The position numbers and the translations under genes were made by a program. Below, one piece after another: positions 33,485 to 43,595 of a DNA stretch of 64,000 bases (position 1 is its first letter; each line of letters starts with the position of its first letter). The stretch comes from Cellvibrio japonicus Ueda107. GTDB taxonomy: Bacteria > Pseudomonadota > Gammaproteobacteria > Pseudomonadales > Cellvibrionaceae. The notes below the pieces were generated by a model. That model was not told the DNA's origin, searched no databases, and saw nothing but the letters and a program-made list of their open reading frames with translations. The DNA lies in contig NC_010995.1 in NCBI RefSeq assembly GCF_000019225.1, forward strand, positions 3,108,501 through 3,172,500, read 5' to 3'.

Positions 33485-34345
33485 TTAAGCTAAATTTTGC
33501 ACAGCCTGTAATACCTTGAGCACATCAGCCGTCTCAGCAACATCGTGTACACGAATAATCGCTGCACCAGATTGCGCAGCACACAACGCCAATGCCAGGC
33601 TACCCGCCAAACGCTGATCGACAGGACGCCCCAGTAATTGCCCAAGCATTGATTTACGCGATACCCCTACCAATACCGGATAACCCAGCTCAGTGAACAT
33701 CGGCAGCTGGCGCAAAAGCGCAAGATTATGATCGAGAGTTTTGCCAAAGCCAAATCCGGGATCCAGTAACAATCGCTCATCAGAAATGCCCACCTGGTGG
33801 CAAGCGTGTATTCTTTGACGCAGGAAATCGATAACCTCAGCTACCACATCATAGTAATCAGGTTTTTGTTGCATGGTTGAAGGCTGACCTTGCATATGCA
33901 TCAGGCACACCGGCAATCCCGAATCTGCTGCGGCCTGGAGCGCACCTTCACGCTGCAAGGCGCGCACATCATTAATTAAACCGGCACCAACCTTTGCTGA
34001 TTCACGGATAACAGCCGCTGTGCTGGTATCGACAGACACCAACGCATCCAGGCGATTTACCAATGCCTCCACAACAGGAACCACCCGATCAAGTTCTTCC
34101 TGTACAGAGACTGTCGCCGCTCCCGGACGAGTGGATTCACCACCGACATCGATGATGGAAGCCCCCTGTTGCAGCATGGTCTCAGCGCGGGACAATGCCA
34201 GGTCTATAGACAGCGTTGATTGCTGGTAATAACTTCCACCGTCCGAAAAAGAATCTGGTGTAGTATTGAGAATCCCCATAATACGGGAGCGACCAAGGTC
34301 AAGGCTATGCTTGCCGCACTGAATTCGGGTGATGGGATTAGCCAT
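33485..34345 (-). CDS. folP: Dihydropteroate synthase
   Basis: Joins p-aminobenzoate to hydroxymethyl-dihydropterin diphosphate in folate synthesis; the sulfonamide target. The 286-residue barrel has GILNTTPDSFSDGG, IDVGGESTRPGA, LMHMQG and DPGFGFGKT, all family signatures. ATG at 34345. It lies 71 bases after ftsH, with a terminator hairpin between the two genes that may reduce read-through. Confidence 0.98.
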   Translation of the reverse strand: MANPITRIQCGKHSLDLGRSRIMGILNTTPDSFSDGGSYYQQSTLSIDLALSRAETMLQQGASIIDVGGESTRPGAATVSVQEELDRVVPVVEALVNRLDALVSVDTSTAAVIRESAKVGAGLINDVRALQREGALQAAADSGLPVCLMHMQGQPSTMQQKPDYYDVVAEVIDFLRQRIHACHQVGISDERLLLDPGFGFGKTLDHNLALLRQLPMFTELGYPVLVGVSRKSMLGQLLGRPVDQRLAGSLALALCAAQSGAAIIRVHDVAETADVLKVLQAVQNLA

Positions 34346-34360
34346 TAAAACAACTACCGA

Positions 34361-34389
34361 AAAAAATAACCCCGAGCAAACTCGGGGTT
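34361..34389 (-). terminator. Rho-independent terminator after ftsH
   Basis: AACCCCGAG and its complement form a 9-bp stem with a four-base loop, followed on the minus strand by ATTTTTTT. It lies 28 bases after the ftsH stop codon and 16 bases before folP, so folP may depend on read-through or a local promoter. Confidence 0.85.
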
Positions 34390-34416
34390 GGGATTACGCG
34401 TAAACTCATTAAGACA

Positions 34417-36330
34417 TCAATGAGTGTTTGCCGGGCCACCAATAGGCCCGGCAGGATTCTCACCGGTTGAATCTGAATCTTTATCACGTAAATGGTTATT
34501 GAAGTCATCGTCATTCCATTCGCGCGGTGGGCGAACCTTGCGACGCGACATCAAATCATCAACTTGCTCGGCATCGATGGTTTCATATTCCATCAACGCA
34601 TCTTTCATCGCTTCAAGAATATCGCGGTTATCTTCGAGAATTTTCCTGGCGCGGGTGTAGCATGCATCAATGATGCGGCGCACTTCCTCATCAATATGCT
34701 TGGAAGTTTCATCCGAATATTGTTGCGAGGCCATACCGGGATACATGCCTTCTTCTTCGCCGTAATGCAGCGGTCCCAATCTGGCGGACAGCCCCCATTT
34801 GGTGACCATGTTGCGGGCAATCGCTGTTGCACGCTCAATATCATTGGATGCACCCGTGGTAATCCCCTCTTCACCCAAGGTCATTTCCTCTGCAATACGG
34901 CCACCAAAGAGTGTGCAGATGCTGGACTCGAGAGCGCGTCTGCTCATGCTGTACTTATCGCCTTCAGGCAGGAACTGGGTAACACCCAGGGCGCGACCGC
35001 GGGGAATAATAGTGACTTTGTGTACAGGGTCGTGCTCAGGTACCAGGCGACCAACAATGGCGTGGCCAGCTTCGTGATAAGCGGTGTTTTCCTTTTCTTT
35101 CTCACTCATCACCATGGTGCGACGCTCCGCCCCCATCATGATTTTGTCACGCGCTTTTTCAAAGTCTTCCATAGTGACCAAACGCTTGTTGGCACGGGCG
35201 GCCATCAAGGCGGCTTCGTTTACCAGATTAGCCAGTTCGGCACCGGAAAAACCGGGGGTACCGCGCGCAATAACAGAGGCACTGACGCGCTCATCCAAAG
35301 GAACCTTGCGCATGTGCACTTTCAGGATTTGCTCGCGACCACGGATATCCGGCAAGCCGACATAAACCTGGCGATCAAAGCGGCCTGGACGCAGCAAGGC
35401 TTTATCAAGCACATCAGCACGGTTGGTTGCTGCAATGATGATGACACCATCATTACCTTCAAATCCGTCCATCTCTACCAGCAGCTGGTTCAGGGTTTGC
35501 TCACGCTCATCGTGACCGCCACCATGGCCACCGCCACGATGACGTCCCACTGCATCAATCTCATCGATAAATACAATACAGGGGGCTTGTTTTTTAGCCT
35601 GCTCAAACATGTCGCGCACACGGCTGGCACCCACGCCCACAAACATCTCCACAAAATCGGAACCGGAAATGGAAAAGAACGGGACTTTCGCTTCACCAGC
35701 AATGGCTTTGGCCAGCAAAGTTTTACCGGTACCTGGCGGCCCCACCATCAATACACCGCGTGGAATCTGGCCACCGAGGCGCTGGAATTTGGAGGGGTCG
35801 CGCAGGTATTGCACCAACTCCTGCACTTCCTCTTTTGCTTCATCCACACCGGCCACATCGGCAAAAGTGGTTTTAATCTGGTCCTCTCCCAGCAGCCGCG
35901 CCTTGCTTTTACCAAAGCTCATCGGCCCTCCCTTACCCCCGGCACCACCCTGCATCTGGCGCATAAAGAACCAGAAAACCGCAATGATCAGTAACACCGG
36001 AGCAATGGAAATCAGGATTTGGGACAGCAGGCTGGGTTTCTCAAGCTCGCGCCCTTCAAAGTTGACGCCATGGTTGTACAGGTCATCAACCAGTTTGTCA
36101 TCGCGGACATAGGGGCGGATGGTCTTGAAGCGGGTATTGTCCTGGAAGACACCTTCGATGGTTTCGGGGGTAATCACAACATCCCGGACACGGCTATCTT
36201 TAACCGCAGTAATAAATTCAGAGTAACTGAGGTTCTGGGCTCCTGACGGGCGGTTGAAGTTCTCAAATACGCTGAACAGCACTACTGCAATAATCAGCCA
36301 GAGCACGAGGTTTTTGGTGATATCGTTCAA
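34417..36330 (-). CDS. ftsH: ATP-dependent zinc metalloprotease FtsH
   Basis: A membrane-bound hexameric AAA protease that degrades misfolded membrane proteins and regulators such as sigma-32 and LpxC. The 637-residue protein has two N-terminal membrane helices (about 5-25 and 100-120), Walker A GPPGTGKT, Walker B CIVFIDEIDAVG, the second region of homology ending RPGRFDRQ, and the zinc site HEAGH. The start is TTG at 36330 behind GAGGAAATCTCC; no ATG fits the family N-terminus. It follows rlmE by 47 bases. Confidence 0.98.
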   Translation of the reverse strand: MNDITKNLVLWLIIAVVLFSVFENFNRPSGAQNLSYSEFITAVKDSRVRDVVITPETIEGVFQDNTRFKTIRPYVRDDKLVDDLYNHGVNFEGRELEKPSLLSQILISIAPVLLIIAVFWFFMRQMQGGAGGKGGPMSFGKSKARLLGEDQIKTTFADVAGVDEAKEEVQELVQYLRDPSKFQRLGGQIPRGVLMVGPPGTGKTLLAKAIAGEAKVPFFSISGSDFVEMFVGVGASRVRDMFEQAKKQAPCIVFIDEIDAVGRHRGGGHGGGHDEREQTLNQLLVEMDGFEGNDGVIIIAATNRADVLDKALLRPGRFDRQVYVGLPDIRGREQILKVHMRKVPLDERVSASVIARGTPGFSGAELANLVNEAALMAARANKRLVTMEDFEKARDKIMMGAERRTMVMSEKEKENTAYHEAGHAIVGRLVPEHDPVHKVTIIPRGRALGVTQFLPEGDKYSMSRRALESSICTLFGGRIAEEMTLGEEGITTGASNDIERATAIARNMVTKWGLSARLGPLHYGEEEGMYPGMASQQYSDETSKHIDEEVRRIIDACYTRARKILEDNRDILEAMKDALMEYETIDAEQVDDLMSRRKVRPPREWNDDDFNNHLRDKDSDSTGENPAGPIGGPANTH

Positions 36331-36377
36331 GGAGATTTCCTCTGGTTACAACAAATATTCAGAATAATCACTCAGGT

Positions 36378-37013
36378 TCAGGATACCGTCTGGCATCCCA
36401 GAAACCCTTTGCCTACCACATAGACCTCCCGCGAACGCGAGCGCGAGGCATCTGGCTTGCGAATAACAACCTTCTCAAAACATCCCTTGAGGTCTTTCAG
36501 GTACTGGTCGTAACCTTCACCGTGGAACACCTTGGCCACAAAATTGCCCTGGGGCTTCAGCACGCGTTTGGCCATGTCCAGCGCCAACTCTACCAGATAC
36601 ATAGCCTGAGGCTGATCTACCGCATTAATGCCACTCATATTGGGGGCCATATCAGAGATTACAAGATCAACCGGCGTATCGCCGATAGCCAGAAGGATTT
36701 GGTTAAAGACAGAATCATCAGTGAAGTCCCCCTGGATAAACTCCACACCTTCAAGGGTATCCATGGGCAGTATATCCGATGCGACCACCCGTCCATGTGT
36801 GCCAACCTGTTGGCCCGCTACTTGCGACCAACCACCCGGCGCAGCGCCGAGATCGACCACCAACATACCGGGACGGATTAACCTGTCCTTATCATTGAGC
36901 TCCAGCAGCTTATAACTGGCCCGGGTTCTATAGCCGTCGGCATGGGATTTTTTGACATACTGGTCACTGAAATGTTCTTCCAGCCAGCGGTTACTGCTTT
37001 TGGATCGGGCCAT
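36378..37013 (-). CDS. rlmE: 23S rRNA 2'-O-uridine methyltransferase
   Basis: Methylates U2552 in the A loop of 23S rRNA (RrmJ/FtsJ). The 211-residue protein has the SAM loop VVDLGAAPGGWSQV, Asp in DLVISDMAPNMSG and the catalytic lysine in NFVAKVFHGEGY. ATG at 37013. It heads the ftsH operon, the classic heat-shock rlmE-ftsH pair, and is divergent from yhbY. Confidence 0.97.
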   Translation of the reverse strand: MARSKSSNRWLEEHFSDQYVKKSHADGYRTRASYKLLELNDKDRLIRPGMLVVDLGAAPGGWSQVAGQQVGTHGRVVASDILPMDTLEGVEFIQGDFTDDSVFNQILLAIGDTPVDLVISDMAPNMSGINAVDQPQAMYLVELALDMAKRVLKPQGNFVAKVFHGEGYDQYLKDLKGCFEKVVIRKPDASRSRSREVYVVGKGFLGCQTVS

Positions 37014-37143
37014 TTAACTCAATACTCTGTTTCAGGAAAGCGGATGATCACAGCCGTAACCCATAACTTCAGGTACAATACCTGACTTTTCGTTATCACA
37101 CATGGCATCCCGACAAGAGGAGCCATTCATTAAAGGTAATTGT

Positions 37144-37449
37144 ATGCCCATTAACCCGGACCGTAAAAAACAATTTCGCACTATTGGCCACAAATTGAAC
37201 CCTATTGTGACTATTGCCGGTAATGGTTTGAGTGAAGGGGTTGTCGCTGAACTGACTCGCGCTTTGGATGACCACGAATTGATCAAGGTGAAACTGGCAT
37301 TAGCCGAACGCGAAGAGCGCAAGCTGGTAGTTGAAGAGCTGGCGGAATTGCCCGGCGTCGAGATTATCCAGGAAATAGGCAAAGTCGTGCTGCTGTACAA
37401 ACCCAACAAGAAAGCTAATCCTAAGCTATCCAACCTGCATCGCAATTGA
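37144..37449 (+). CDS. yhbY: YhbY, CRM-domain ribosome-associated RNA-binding protein
   Basis: A 101-residue single CRM domain protein that associates with pre-50S ribosomal particles. The GxxG-type loop (IAGNGLSEGVV) and the KVKLALAEREERK segment are visible. ATG at 37144 follows AAAGG; an in-frame start 14 codons earlier lacks a ribosome site. Divergence from rlmE is usual in gammaproteobacteria. Confidence 0.95.
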   Translation: MPINPDRKKQFRTIGHKLNPIVTIAGNGLSEGVVAELTRALDDHELIKVKLALAEREERKLVVEELAELPGVEIIQEIGKVVLLYKPNKKANPKLSNLHRN

Positions 37450-37461
37450 GGTTTGTCATAG

Positions 37462-37497
37462 GAGTGCTGGCAGCCAGGTTACACAATGCCAGCACTC
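37462..37497. terminator. Hairpin in the yhbY / TPR convergent gap
   Basis: GAGTGCTGGCA and its complement form an 11-bp stem with a 14-base loop, 12 bases after the yhbY stop. There is no clear T run on the plus strand, so termination is uncertain. Confidence 0.45.
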
Positions 37498-37572
37498 ACG
37501 CCGATCAGATGAGCACCCACCCACTATAACTTCATGATTTTTATATATTTTTCCTAACTTATCCGCACAACC

Positions 37573-38184
37573 TTACCGGCTTTGGCTATCGGCCGGTTGA
37601 CCCGGACCCTGCGTTACCTGACGCAGGAGATTGGCACGCGACTGATATTCTTCTGCCAGATTATTGCGCCGAATGGTCTTATAGAGCGATGCCAGATTAT
37701 CGAGCACCAATAATCGGTTTTGTACATCCGGTGCGGGTAATTGTTCAAGCAGTTCCAGTGCCTGCTTAAACAAGGGTTCCGCCTTGCCGTATTGGCGGCG
37801 CAGATAGAGCGATGCCGCCAGTCCGTTTAATACAATCGCTTGGCCACGCCCATCCGCTATCGCCTGTAAAATGACCAATGCTGCCTGGTAATACTCCTCC
37901 GCCTGAAGGTATTGCCGCAGCGACAACTGTGTATCGGCCAGGCTGGAAAGAATCAGCGCCCGCTCCCGGCTCTGCTCACCGAAATGCTGTGCAACCATAG
38001 GCAGCAACTGCTGATATAAACGCGCAGCCTGCCGGTAGTCGCCCTGTTGGTGGGCCAGCAATGCACGCTCGTTTAGCGGTGGAATTTCCTGTGGATCGAA
38101 AGCTATCTCTGTGGCGACAACAAAGCCACTTGTAAACAAAAAAACCAGTAGTAACACTGGCATACGCAAGGAAAGTTTCATCAT
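37573..38184 (-). CDS. Exported TPR-repeat protein
   Basis: A 203-residue protein with a signal peptide or anchor (hydrophobic run PVLLLVFLFTSGFVVA, about 8-23). The mature part contains about four tetratricopeptide-like repeats, such as NERALLAHQQGDYRQAARLY and the segments around RQYLQAEEYYQAALVIL and RQYGKAEPLFKQALELL. TPR proteins act as protein-binding scaffolds; no enzyme motif is seen. It starts 59 bases after the PKD lipoprotein gene, which it follows on the same strand. ATG at 38184 or the next codon. Confidence 0.72.
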   Translation of the reverse strand: MMKLSLRMPVLLLVFLFTSGFVVATEIAFDPQEIPPLNERALLAHQQGDYRQAARLYQQLLPMVAQHFGEQSRERALILSSLADTQLSLRQYLQAEEYYQAALVILQAIADGRGQAIVLNGLAASLYLRRQYGKAEPLFKQALELLEQLPAPDVQNRLLVLDNLASLYKTIRRNNLAEEYQSRANLLRQVTQGPGQPADSQSR

Positions 38185-38242
38185 AAATCCACGGATCACC
38201 AATGACAAAACGGCGCACAAGGCGCCGTTTCCTATAGGGTAA

Positions 38243-40657
38243 TTATTGTGCGGCAACATTATCCAAGGTCACTTCAAAGGACCAATCCGGGCGCTCCTTA
38301 ATGTCGAAGTACCAGCGCAAATGGGTGTTGTGTTCGCGGAATTTGTAATCCGCTGGCGATACTATGGCGAACTTCACCGACTCGCCATTTTTAATCACCT
38401 GGCCTTCACTCAACCCTACCAGCTGTGCCACACCTGTGCCATCGTGCTCGGTAGTTACCTGCAGGTTGTGAATCGTGTAGTCGCCTCCGGATGCGGTAAG
38501 CATATATTTGAAGGTCAAGCCATTAGCGGTGTAATCGCTTTTAAATGGCAAGGTGAGGTTATGGTCACTGGCAACGGTTTCCACACTGAAATCAGGAATC
38601 GAACCTATACCTACAGTTACCCCCGTATATGCCTGGTTGCCACTTAATTTGAGTGCCGGGTAGTTATTGAGATCAGCCACCTTGACGCTAATGGTTTGCG
38701 GCGCAGAGGTTGCCATGCCATCGCTCGCTACCACGGTGTAGGTATAAGTGCCTGGTACCTGGGGTACAAATGAGTGGTATGCGGTAGTGGCGGCATCGGG
38801 CAGATCGCTACCGGCGGGCTGCTCGTCCAGTGTCCACAAATAATAGAGCGTATCTAAATCCGGATCGGTGTAAATCGGGTTAACCACAACGGTGGCGCCG
38901 GTGTAGGCAGGCTGGGTTTCGTCCATCCCCCAATAAGGATAAAGGCGATTGAACTGCAGAGGATTGATTGAGTAGGCACCGGGAATACTCACCGTAGGTG
39001 CATTGTTTTGCTGCTTGGCAAATATACGGCCGTAGGCAGGCAACACTACCGAGTTGGTCACACCGTGGCTGTCGGTAACTGCCAGCAGCACAATATAGGC
39101 ACCCGGTTTATCGGTGACGATACCGGCGCGGGCATTTTTTAATACTGCGCCGGTATCCAGCGTCACATCTTCAAATTTCAAACTGGCGCTACTGCCTTCC
39201 GGTTTTTCAAACAACACCCAGTTGTAGGTGAGCAGGTCACCTTCAGCATCTTTACTGCCACGTGCGTCAAACCAGCCGGTATCACCCACCAGAATCGTAC
39301 CGGAATCTACTGCCACACTGACCGTAGGTGCCGTATTGGCGCCTGTGCGCGCGGTAAAGGTACGGCGTGCAGGTGCTGCTGCATCCAGCTCACCATCGTT
39401 CACAGATAACTCTACGGTGTACTCACCTTCAACGGTTGGTGTAAAGCTGAAAGAACCTGAAGCAGACAAATCGGCCTGTTCGTAACCTGCCGGGGTACTG
39501 ATCCATTTAAACTTGCGGTTAGCTGCACCTATGTACAGGCCATCCACATCCCAGGAATTACCACTCGACCACACAATTTTGCCAAGTTCCACTTCATTTG
39601 AATCCTTAGCGGTAAAAAAATTAAAGCGCGGTGAAGGATAAAAGCTCGCTACCGGTGCTGTGTTAGGTGCATTTTCTGGCAGGGTGACTTTAATGCTGGC
39701 GCTGGAAATATTACTCAGGCTGGTGCCATCAAATACCATCAGGTATACCGTCCAATTACCCACCACATCGGGAGTAATAGAAGGCGTGGCAGTATTGGCA
39801 TTAGCTAACCCGGTTTCTACACGCAGTGCAGAACCATTTTGAATACCATTAAGCGCAAGGCCACTGTCGGCGCCAGGACCAAACAAATACCAGCGATAGC
39901 TCAACACATCGCCATCGGCATCACTACTTTGGCTACCGTCCAGGGTGAGGGTTTGGCCGCGCTCAATGGTGTAAGAGCCACCCGCGTTGGCCACAGGCTT
40001 GGTGTTGCTGATACTGGCAGTAATGCTAAGCAGCACGGGCTCGCTGGCCTTATCCTGGTAATAAACCACCAGGCTTGCACTGTAGGTACCGGCGACATCC
40101 AGGTGTAAATAATTACTGTTGCTCACCGATGTGGAAAAAACAGCCCGGCTGGTGGAGGGTTTTTCCAGCAGTGTCCATTCGTATTCCAGGTCGCGCACAT
40201 CGCCGCCAGTGGGCGCCACACTGGCGCTGGCATCGAGCAGCAGGCTGGTGCCGATCAGCTCGTGATATTCGCTGCGGATAATCGCCACCGGAATTTCAGT
40301 GGTAGCGGTCACTGTCACACTGTCGGTTGCGGTTTTACTGCCATCACTCACTGCCAACTCAGCGGTGTAGGTACCCGGCAAATCCGCTACAAATGTGGGT
40401 TTTACTGCAGTGGCATCAGACAACTGCGCCGTACTGTTGCCCGGCTTGCCAGACAGCGTCCACTGATAACTCAGGGTCACATCGCTGCGCGTCGTGCTAC
40501 TGCCCGAGGCGTCCAGGGTGACGGTTTCACCCATTTGTACAGTTTGGTCGGCGCCGGCATTGGCGACGGGTTTAGGTTTGCTGTCACCGCTGCCACCACA
40601 GGCGGCAAGCCATAGGCAGGCATACAACACTGCACTTAATTTAACTAACGATTTCAT
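38243..40657 (-). CDS. PKD-repeat surface lipoprotein next to heme receptor
   Basis: An 804-residue lipoprotein: the signal sequence ends in the lipobox LAAC with Cys20, followed by GG, which does not carry the Asp+2 inner-membrane retention signal. About six PKD-like beta-sandwich domains follow (roughly 30-118, 120-212, 217-330, 332-445, 446-555, 556-660), with typical segments such as NAGADQTVQMGETVTLDASG and PGTYTAELAVSDG. The last 140 residues form an unrelated C-terminal domain. It is likely anchored in the outer membrane. It starts 37 bases after the TonB-dependent receptor gene and probably shares its transcript. Function unknown; capture of heme, a hemoprotein or a glycan are options. 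Confidence 0.8.
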   Translation of the reverse strand: MKSLVKLSAVLYACLWLAACGGSGDSKPKPVANAGADQTVQMGETVTLDASGSSTTRSDVTLSYQWTLSGKPGNSTAQLSDATAVKPTFVADLPGTYTAELAVSDGSKTATDSVTVTATTEIPVAIIRSEYHELIGTSLLLDASASVAPTGGDVRDLEYEWTLLEKPSTSRAVFSTSVSNSNYLHLDVAGTYSASLVVYYQDKASEPVLLSITASISNTKPVANAGGSYTIERGQTLTLDGSQSSDADGDVLSYRWYLFGPGADSGLALNGIQNGSALRVETGLANANTATPSITPDVVGNWTVYLMVFDGTSLSNISSASIKVTLPENAPNTAPVASFYPSPRFNFFTAKDSNEVELGKIVWSSGNSWDVDGLYIGAANRKFKWISTPAGYEQADLSASGSFSFTPTVEGEYTVELSVNDGELDAAAPARRTFTARTGANTAPTVSVAVDSGTILVGDTGWFDARGSKDAEGDLLTYNWVLFEKPEGSSASLKFEDVTLDTGAVLKNARAGIVTDKPGAYIVLLAVTDSHGVTNSVVLPAYGRIFAKQQNNAPTVSIPGAYSINPLQFNRLYPYWGMDETQPAYTGATVVVNPIYTDPDLDTLYYLWTLDEQPAGSDLPDAATTAYHSFVPQVPGTYTYTVVASDGMATSAPQTISVKVADLNNYPALKLSGNQAYTGVTVGIGSIPDFSVETVASDHNLTLPFKSDYTANGLTFKYMLTASGGDYTIHNLQVTTEHDGTGVAQLVGLSEGQVIKNGESVKFAIVSPADYKFREHNTHLRWYFDIKERPDWSFEVTLDNVAAQ

Positions 40658-40694
40658 TAACCATCTCCGGTAGGTGTTTTTTGAAAACAGAAAT

Positions 40695-43508
40695 TTAGAA
40701 ATTAACGGTAAAACTCAAACGCGCTGTACGCCCTGGTGCCGGCACCATGCCCAGGCTCAGGGCGTCCAGGTAGTATTGGTCGGTGAGGTTGTCGACATTA
40801 AAGTCGATGCTAAGGATGTCGTTATGTTTCCAGCTGACGTAGGCATCCCAAATGGTGTATTCGTGCCAGGGTACCGGGCTGTTAAAACCGCGTGCGGTAT
40901 CGTCATTAAAATCGGGCGTGGGTGTACGCTGGCCCATAAAGGTGCCGCGCACACCTATATCCAAACGCTGGTTAAACAGGCGCGCACCCAAGGTGGCATT
41001 GGCATGCCAGCGCGGGGGAATCATATTGTTAAAGTAGGAGTTGGCGACGCCATAATTATTACAGCGCTCGCGACGATAGCTACCGTAGTGGCACACTTCA
41101 ATAAAATCGTAATAGGTGCCACCCAATTTGGTGTAGGCGATGCCCGTATCGTATTCCAGCGATAGCTCTGTACCATCGAGGCTTACACTTTCGATATTGC
41201 GCATCACAAAAAACTGACCGCTTTCTTCCCACAGGTTGGGCGAAGTGCGGGTTAAATAATCTTCGGTAATGTTATTAAAGTAGGCAAGCTTAAGCGCTAA
41301 CCTGTCATCTTCGAACAGCGCACTGTTGGCAAGGTAGTTAATGCCTATTTCATTATTACTGGCGTGTTCAGGTCTAAGCGGATAATCCAGTGAAGGTTGA
41401 ACTGACCAGCCCTGGGTGGTCTCAAATAAGCTGGGCATGCGATAGGCCTGGGCGTGGCGCGCGTAAAATTGCAAACCGTTCAACCAGGGCTCATAAATCA
41501 CACTCACTACAGGCGCGGTGCCACTGTTGTTCGTGCGATAGCGGATAGGGTCACACTCGCCATCACCATCGTTATCGACACAGAACACACTTTCCACCCA
41601 CAGGGTGTCGATAATATTACCTTCATCGTCGTACAGGTTTTCGTTGCGCCCGGTGGGAACCACCTGTTTGTGATCGTCAGTTTTGGCGCGGCTGTAGCGC
41701 AGTCCCGCCTGCCAGGTGAGTGTCGCTAGCGGCTTCCATTGCCAATCGAAAAACACACTGAATTCCGAGCGATCGCCGATACGACCATAGGAGGTATTGC
41801 TAATGGCAGTGATGCTGTCGCCCTCGCCAATATCGGTGTCCATATCTTCCCGCTGCGCCGACACACCGTAGTTCAGGTTGTGCAATCCCCAGTATTCCAC
41901 TGTCATTTTGTTGCTGAGTTCTACACCAATACGGTCGTACTGCTCAGGCTCTGGCTCTGCAAATAAAAGATCTTCGGAGTAGTTGCGATTGATGGAGTCT
42001 GTGCGGGTATACCACTGGTTAAAACTTACATTGATCCAATCGTTGTCGGCCGGTTCCCAGTGGTAGCGACTGGAAAAGGTTTGTGCTGTCACCTCGCTGC
42101 CACGGGTTTGCTTGACCTCACTCAACCAAATTAATTGCGAGGGCATTAACTCGCCATAGGTGGAATCGTAGCGCTGGTAACTCAACTCCCAGATTTTGTC
42201 ATCCGCCAAATAAATATTGCTTTTGAGCAACAGTGTGTTGCTGTCCATATTGCTGTTGGCAATGCGCTCTTCGGCGCGAAAGCGCGATACCCCCTCGCGC
42301 AAGGCTGTCACCTCGGTGTAAAACGGCAGCACGCGATATACCATTTCCAACTCGGGCACAGGGCCGTCGCTCCCGGAATAATAATTACCCTGGTTGCGCT
42401 CGGCGTAGGCCACCAGCACATCAACATTATCAAAGCGACGCGCCAGTGCCAGGCTGCCAGCCCAGCTGCGCAGGTCAAACCAATCGGGGCGATTCAATCC
42501 TTCATCCAGGCCGAAAGAGGCAGGCATGGCGTATTGGCCTGCACATAAACTCGCTACCGCGCAATTGATACGATAGGTTTTATTGGTGCCGTTCATTCCC
42601 GATACAGTGCCCACTTCAGGCGCGCTGCTGCTGTTGCCCATCAAGCTGCCGCGCGCGCGCATCCCCCAATCCTGGCCAGGTTTGATCACATCGTTAGCTT
42701 CGATGGTGCGCATGCTCACCACGCCGCCCGTTGCCCCGGTACCCTCGGCGCTCATCACCGGGCCTTTGCTGATCTCAATGGCGCCGATCAAATCCGGATC
42801 CACATAGGTGCGCGAGGCAACCCCGGCATAACCGCGCCATACGGTGGTTTCCTGGCGCGCTCCATCGATAAGTACAGGCACCCTGCTCTGTCCCTGCATA
42901 CCGCGAATATTCACATCCAGGCCACCGGAGTTGCGATTCTCCCCAACCAGCACACCGGTAGTACCCTTGAAAATGTCGCCCACACTAGTGCCACGAAAGC
43001 GCTCAATTTCATCGCGCTTGAGCACGCTCATTGACCCGGCAGTTTGGTATACCTCATCGCTGATAGTGGTTGCCTGTACCCGCACAGGCCCCAACTGGAT
43101 CGCGTCACTCCGGGTACGGGCAGCAGACGAGCGCACCAACTGCACTGTATTGCTGGAGGAGAAATACCACTGCATACCGCTATTGGCGAGCAGATGGTCT
43201 AGCGCCGCATCTGCACTCATCGTGCCGCTCAAACCCGCACTGGTGAGCTGGCTATCCAGGGAGCCGTCGACAATGACATCGATGCCTGTCACACGGGAAA
43301 ACACTACCAATGCCTGGGCCAGGCTGCCGGACGCAATGGAAAACTGGAATTGTGTGGCGCTGGCCCCAGGACTTTGGGTCACCAGGTTATCGGCTGCCAC
43401 TGCCGCTGTATCCAGCAGCGGTCCCATGAGAGCCAATAACAAACCACAGCGAGCTGATGTACGAATCGCGCTCACACATGCCCTACCGGAATATTGTTTT
43501 TTGTTCAT
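40695..43508 (-). CDS. TonB-dependent heme/iron receptor with signalling domain
   Basis: A 937-residue outer-membrane transporter. After a signal peptide comes an STN (secretin/TonB short N-terminal) domain at about 45-120, which in transducers such as FecA and HasR contacts FecR. The plug follows (IRGMQGQSRVPVLIDGARQ), then a 22-strand barrel ending in ARLSFTVNF. A QAYRMPSLFE segment stands where heme receptors have FRAP, and LRPEHASNNEIG where they have NPNL-type sequence. With heme oxygenase and fecI/fecR-type genes nearby, heme is the likely substrate. ATG at 43508 is chosen for the signal peptide. Confidence 0.88.
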   Translation of the reverse strand: MNKKQYSGRACVSAIRTSARCGLLLALMGPLLDTAAVAADNLVTQSPGASATQFQFSIASGSLAQALVVFSRVTGIDVIVDGSLDSQLTSAGLSGTMSADAALDHLLANSGMQWYFSSSNTVQLVRSSAARTRSDAIQLGPVRVQATTISDEVYQTAGSMSVLKRDEIERFRGTSVGDIFKGTTGVLVGENRNSGGLDVNIRGMQGQSRVPVLIDGARQETTVWRGYAGVASRTYVDPDLIGAIEISKGPVMSAEGTGATGGVVSMRTIEANDVIKPGQDWGMRARGSLMGNSSSAPEVGTVSGMNGTNKTYRINCAVASLCAGQYAMPASFGLDEGLNRPDWFDLRSWAGSLALARRFDNVDVLVAYAERNQGNYYSGSDGPVPELEMVYRVLPFYTEVTALREGVSRFRAEERIANSNMDSNTLLLKSNIYLADDKIWELSYQRYDSTYGELMPSQLIWLSEVKQTRGSEVTAQTFSSRYHWEPADNDWINVSFNQWYTRTDSINRNYSEDLLFAEPEPEQYDRIGVELSNKMTVEYWGLHNLNYGVSAQREDMDTDIGEGDSITAISNTSYGRIGDRSEFSVFFDWQWKPLATLTWQAGLRYSRAKTDDHKQVVPTGRNENLYDDEGNIIDTLWVESVFCVDNDGDGECDPIRYRTNNSGTAPVVSVIYEPWLNGLQFYARHAQAYRMPSLFETTQGWSVQPSLDYPLRPEHASNNEIGINYLANSALFEDDRLALKLAYFNNITEDYLTRTSPNLWEESGQFFVMRNIESVSLDGTELSLEYDTGIAYTKLGGTYYDFIEVCHYGSYRRERCNNYGVANSYFNNMIPPRWHANATLGARLFNQRLDIGVRGTFMGQRTPTPDFNDDTARGFNSPVPWHEYTIWDAYVSWKHNDILSIDFNVDNLTDQYYLDALSLGMVPAPGRTARLSFTVNF

Positions 43509-43595
43509 AAAAGCCCAATCAAGAATGCGTCTCACTACAATGACGAGGTAAAGGCAAAAAAATCTGGGTGGGTTTGTTAATTTTTTTTAGTGAGG

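Noticed and set aside
34492..35994. 500-codon open frame on the plus strand
   Set aside because: Antisense to ftsH, with no recognisable protein features.
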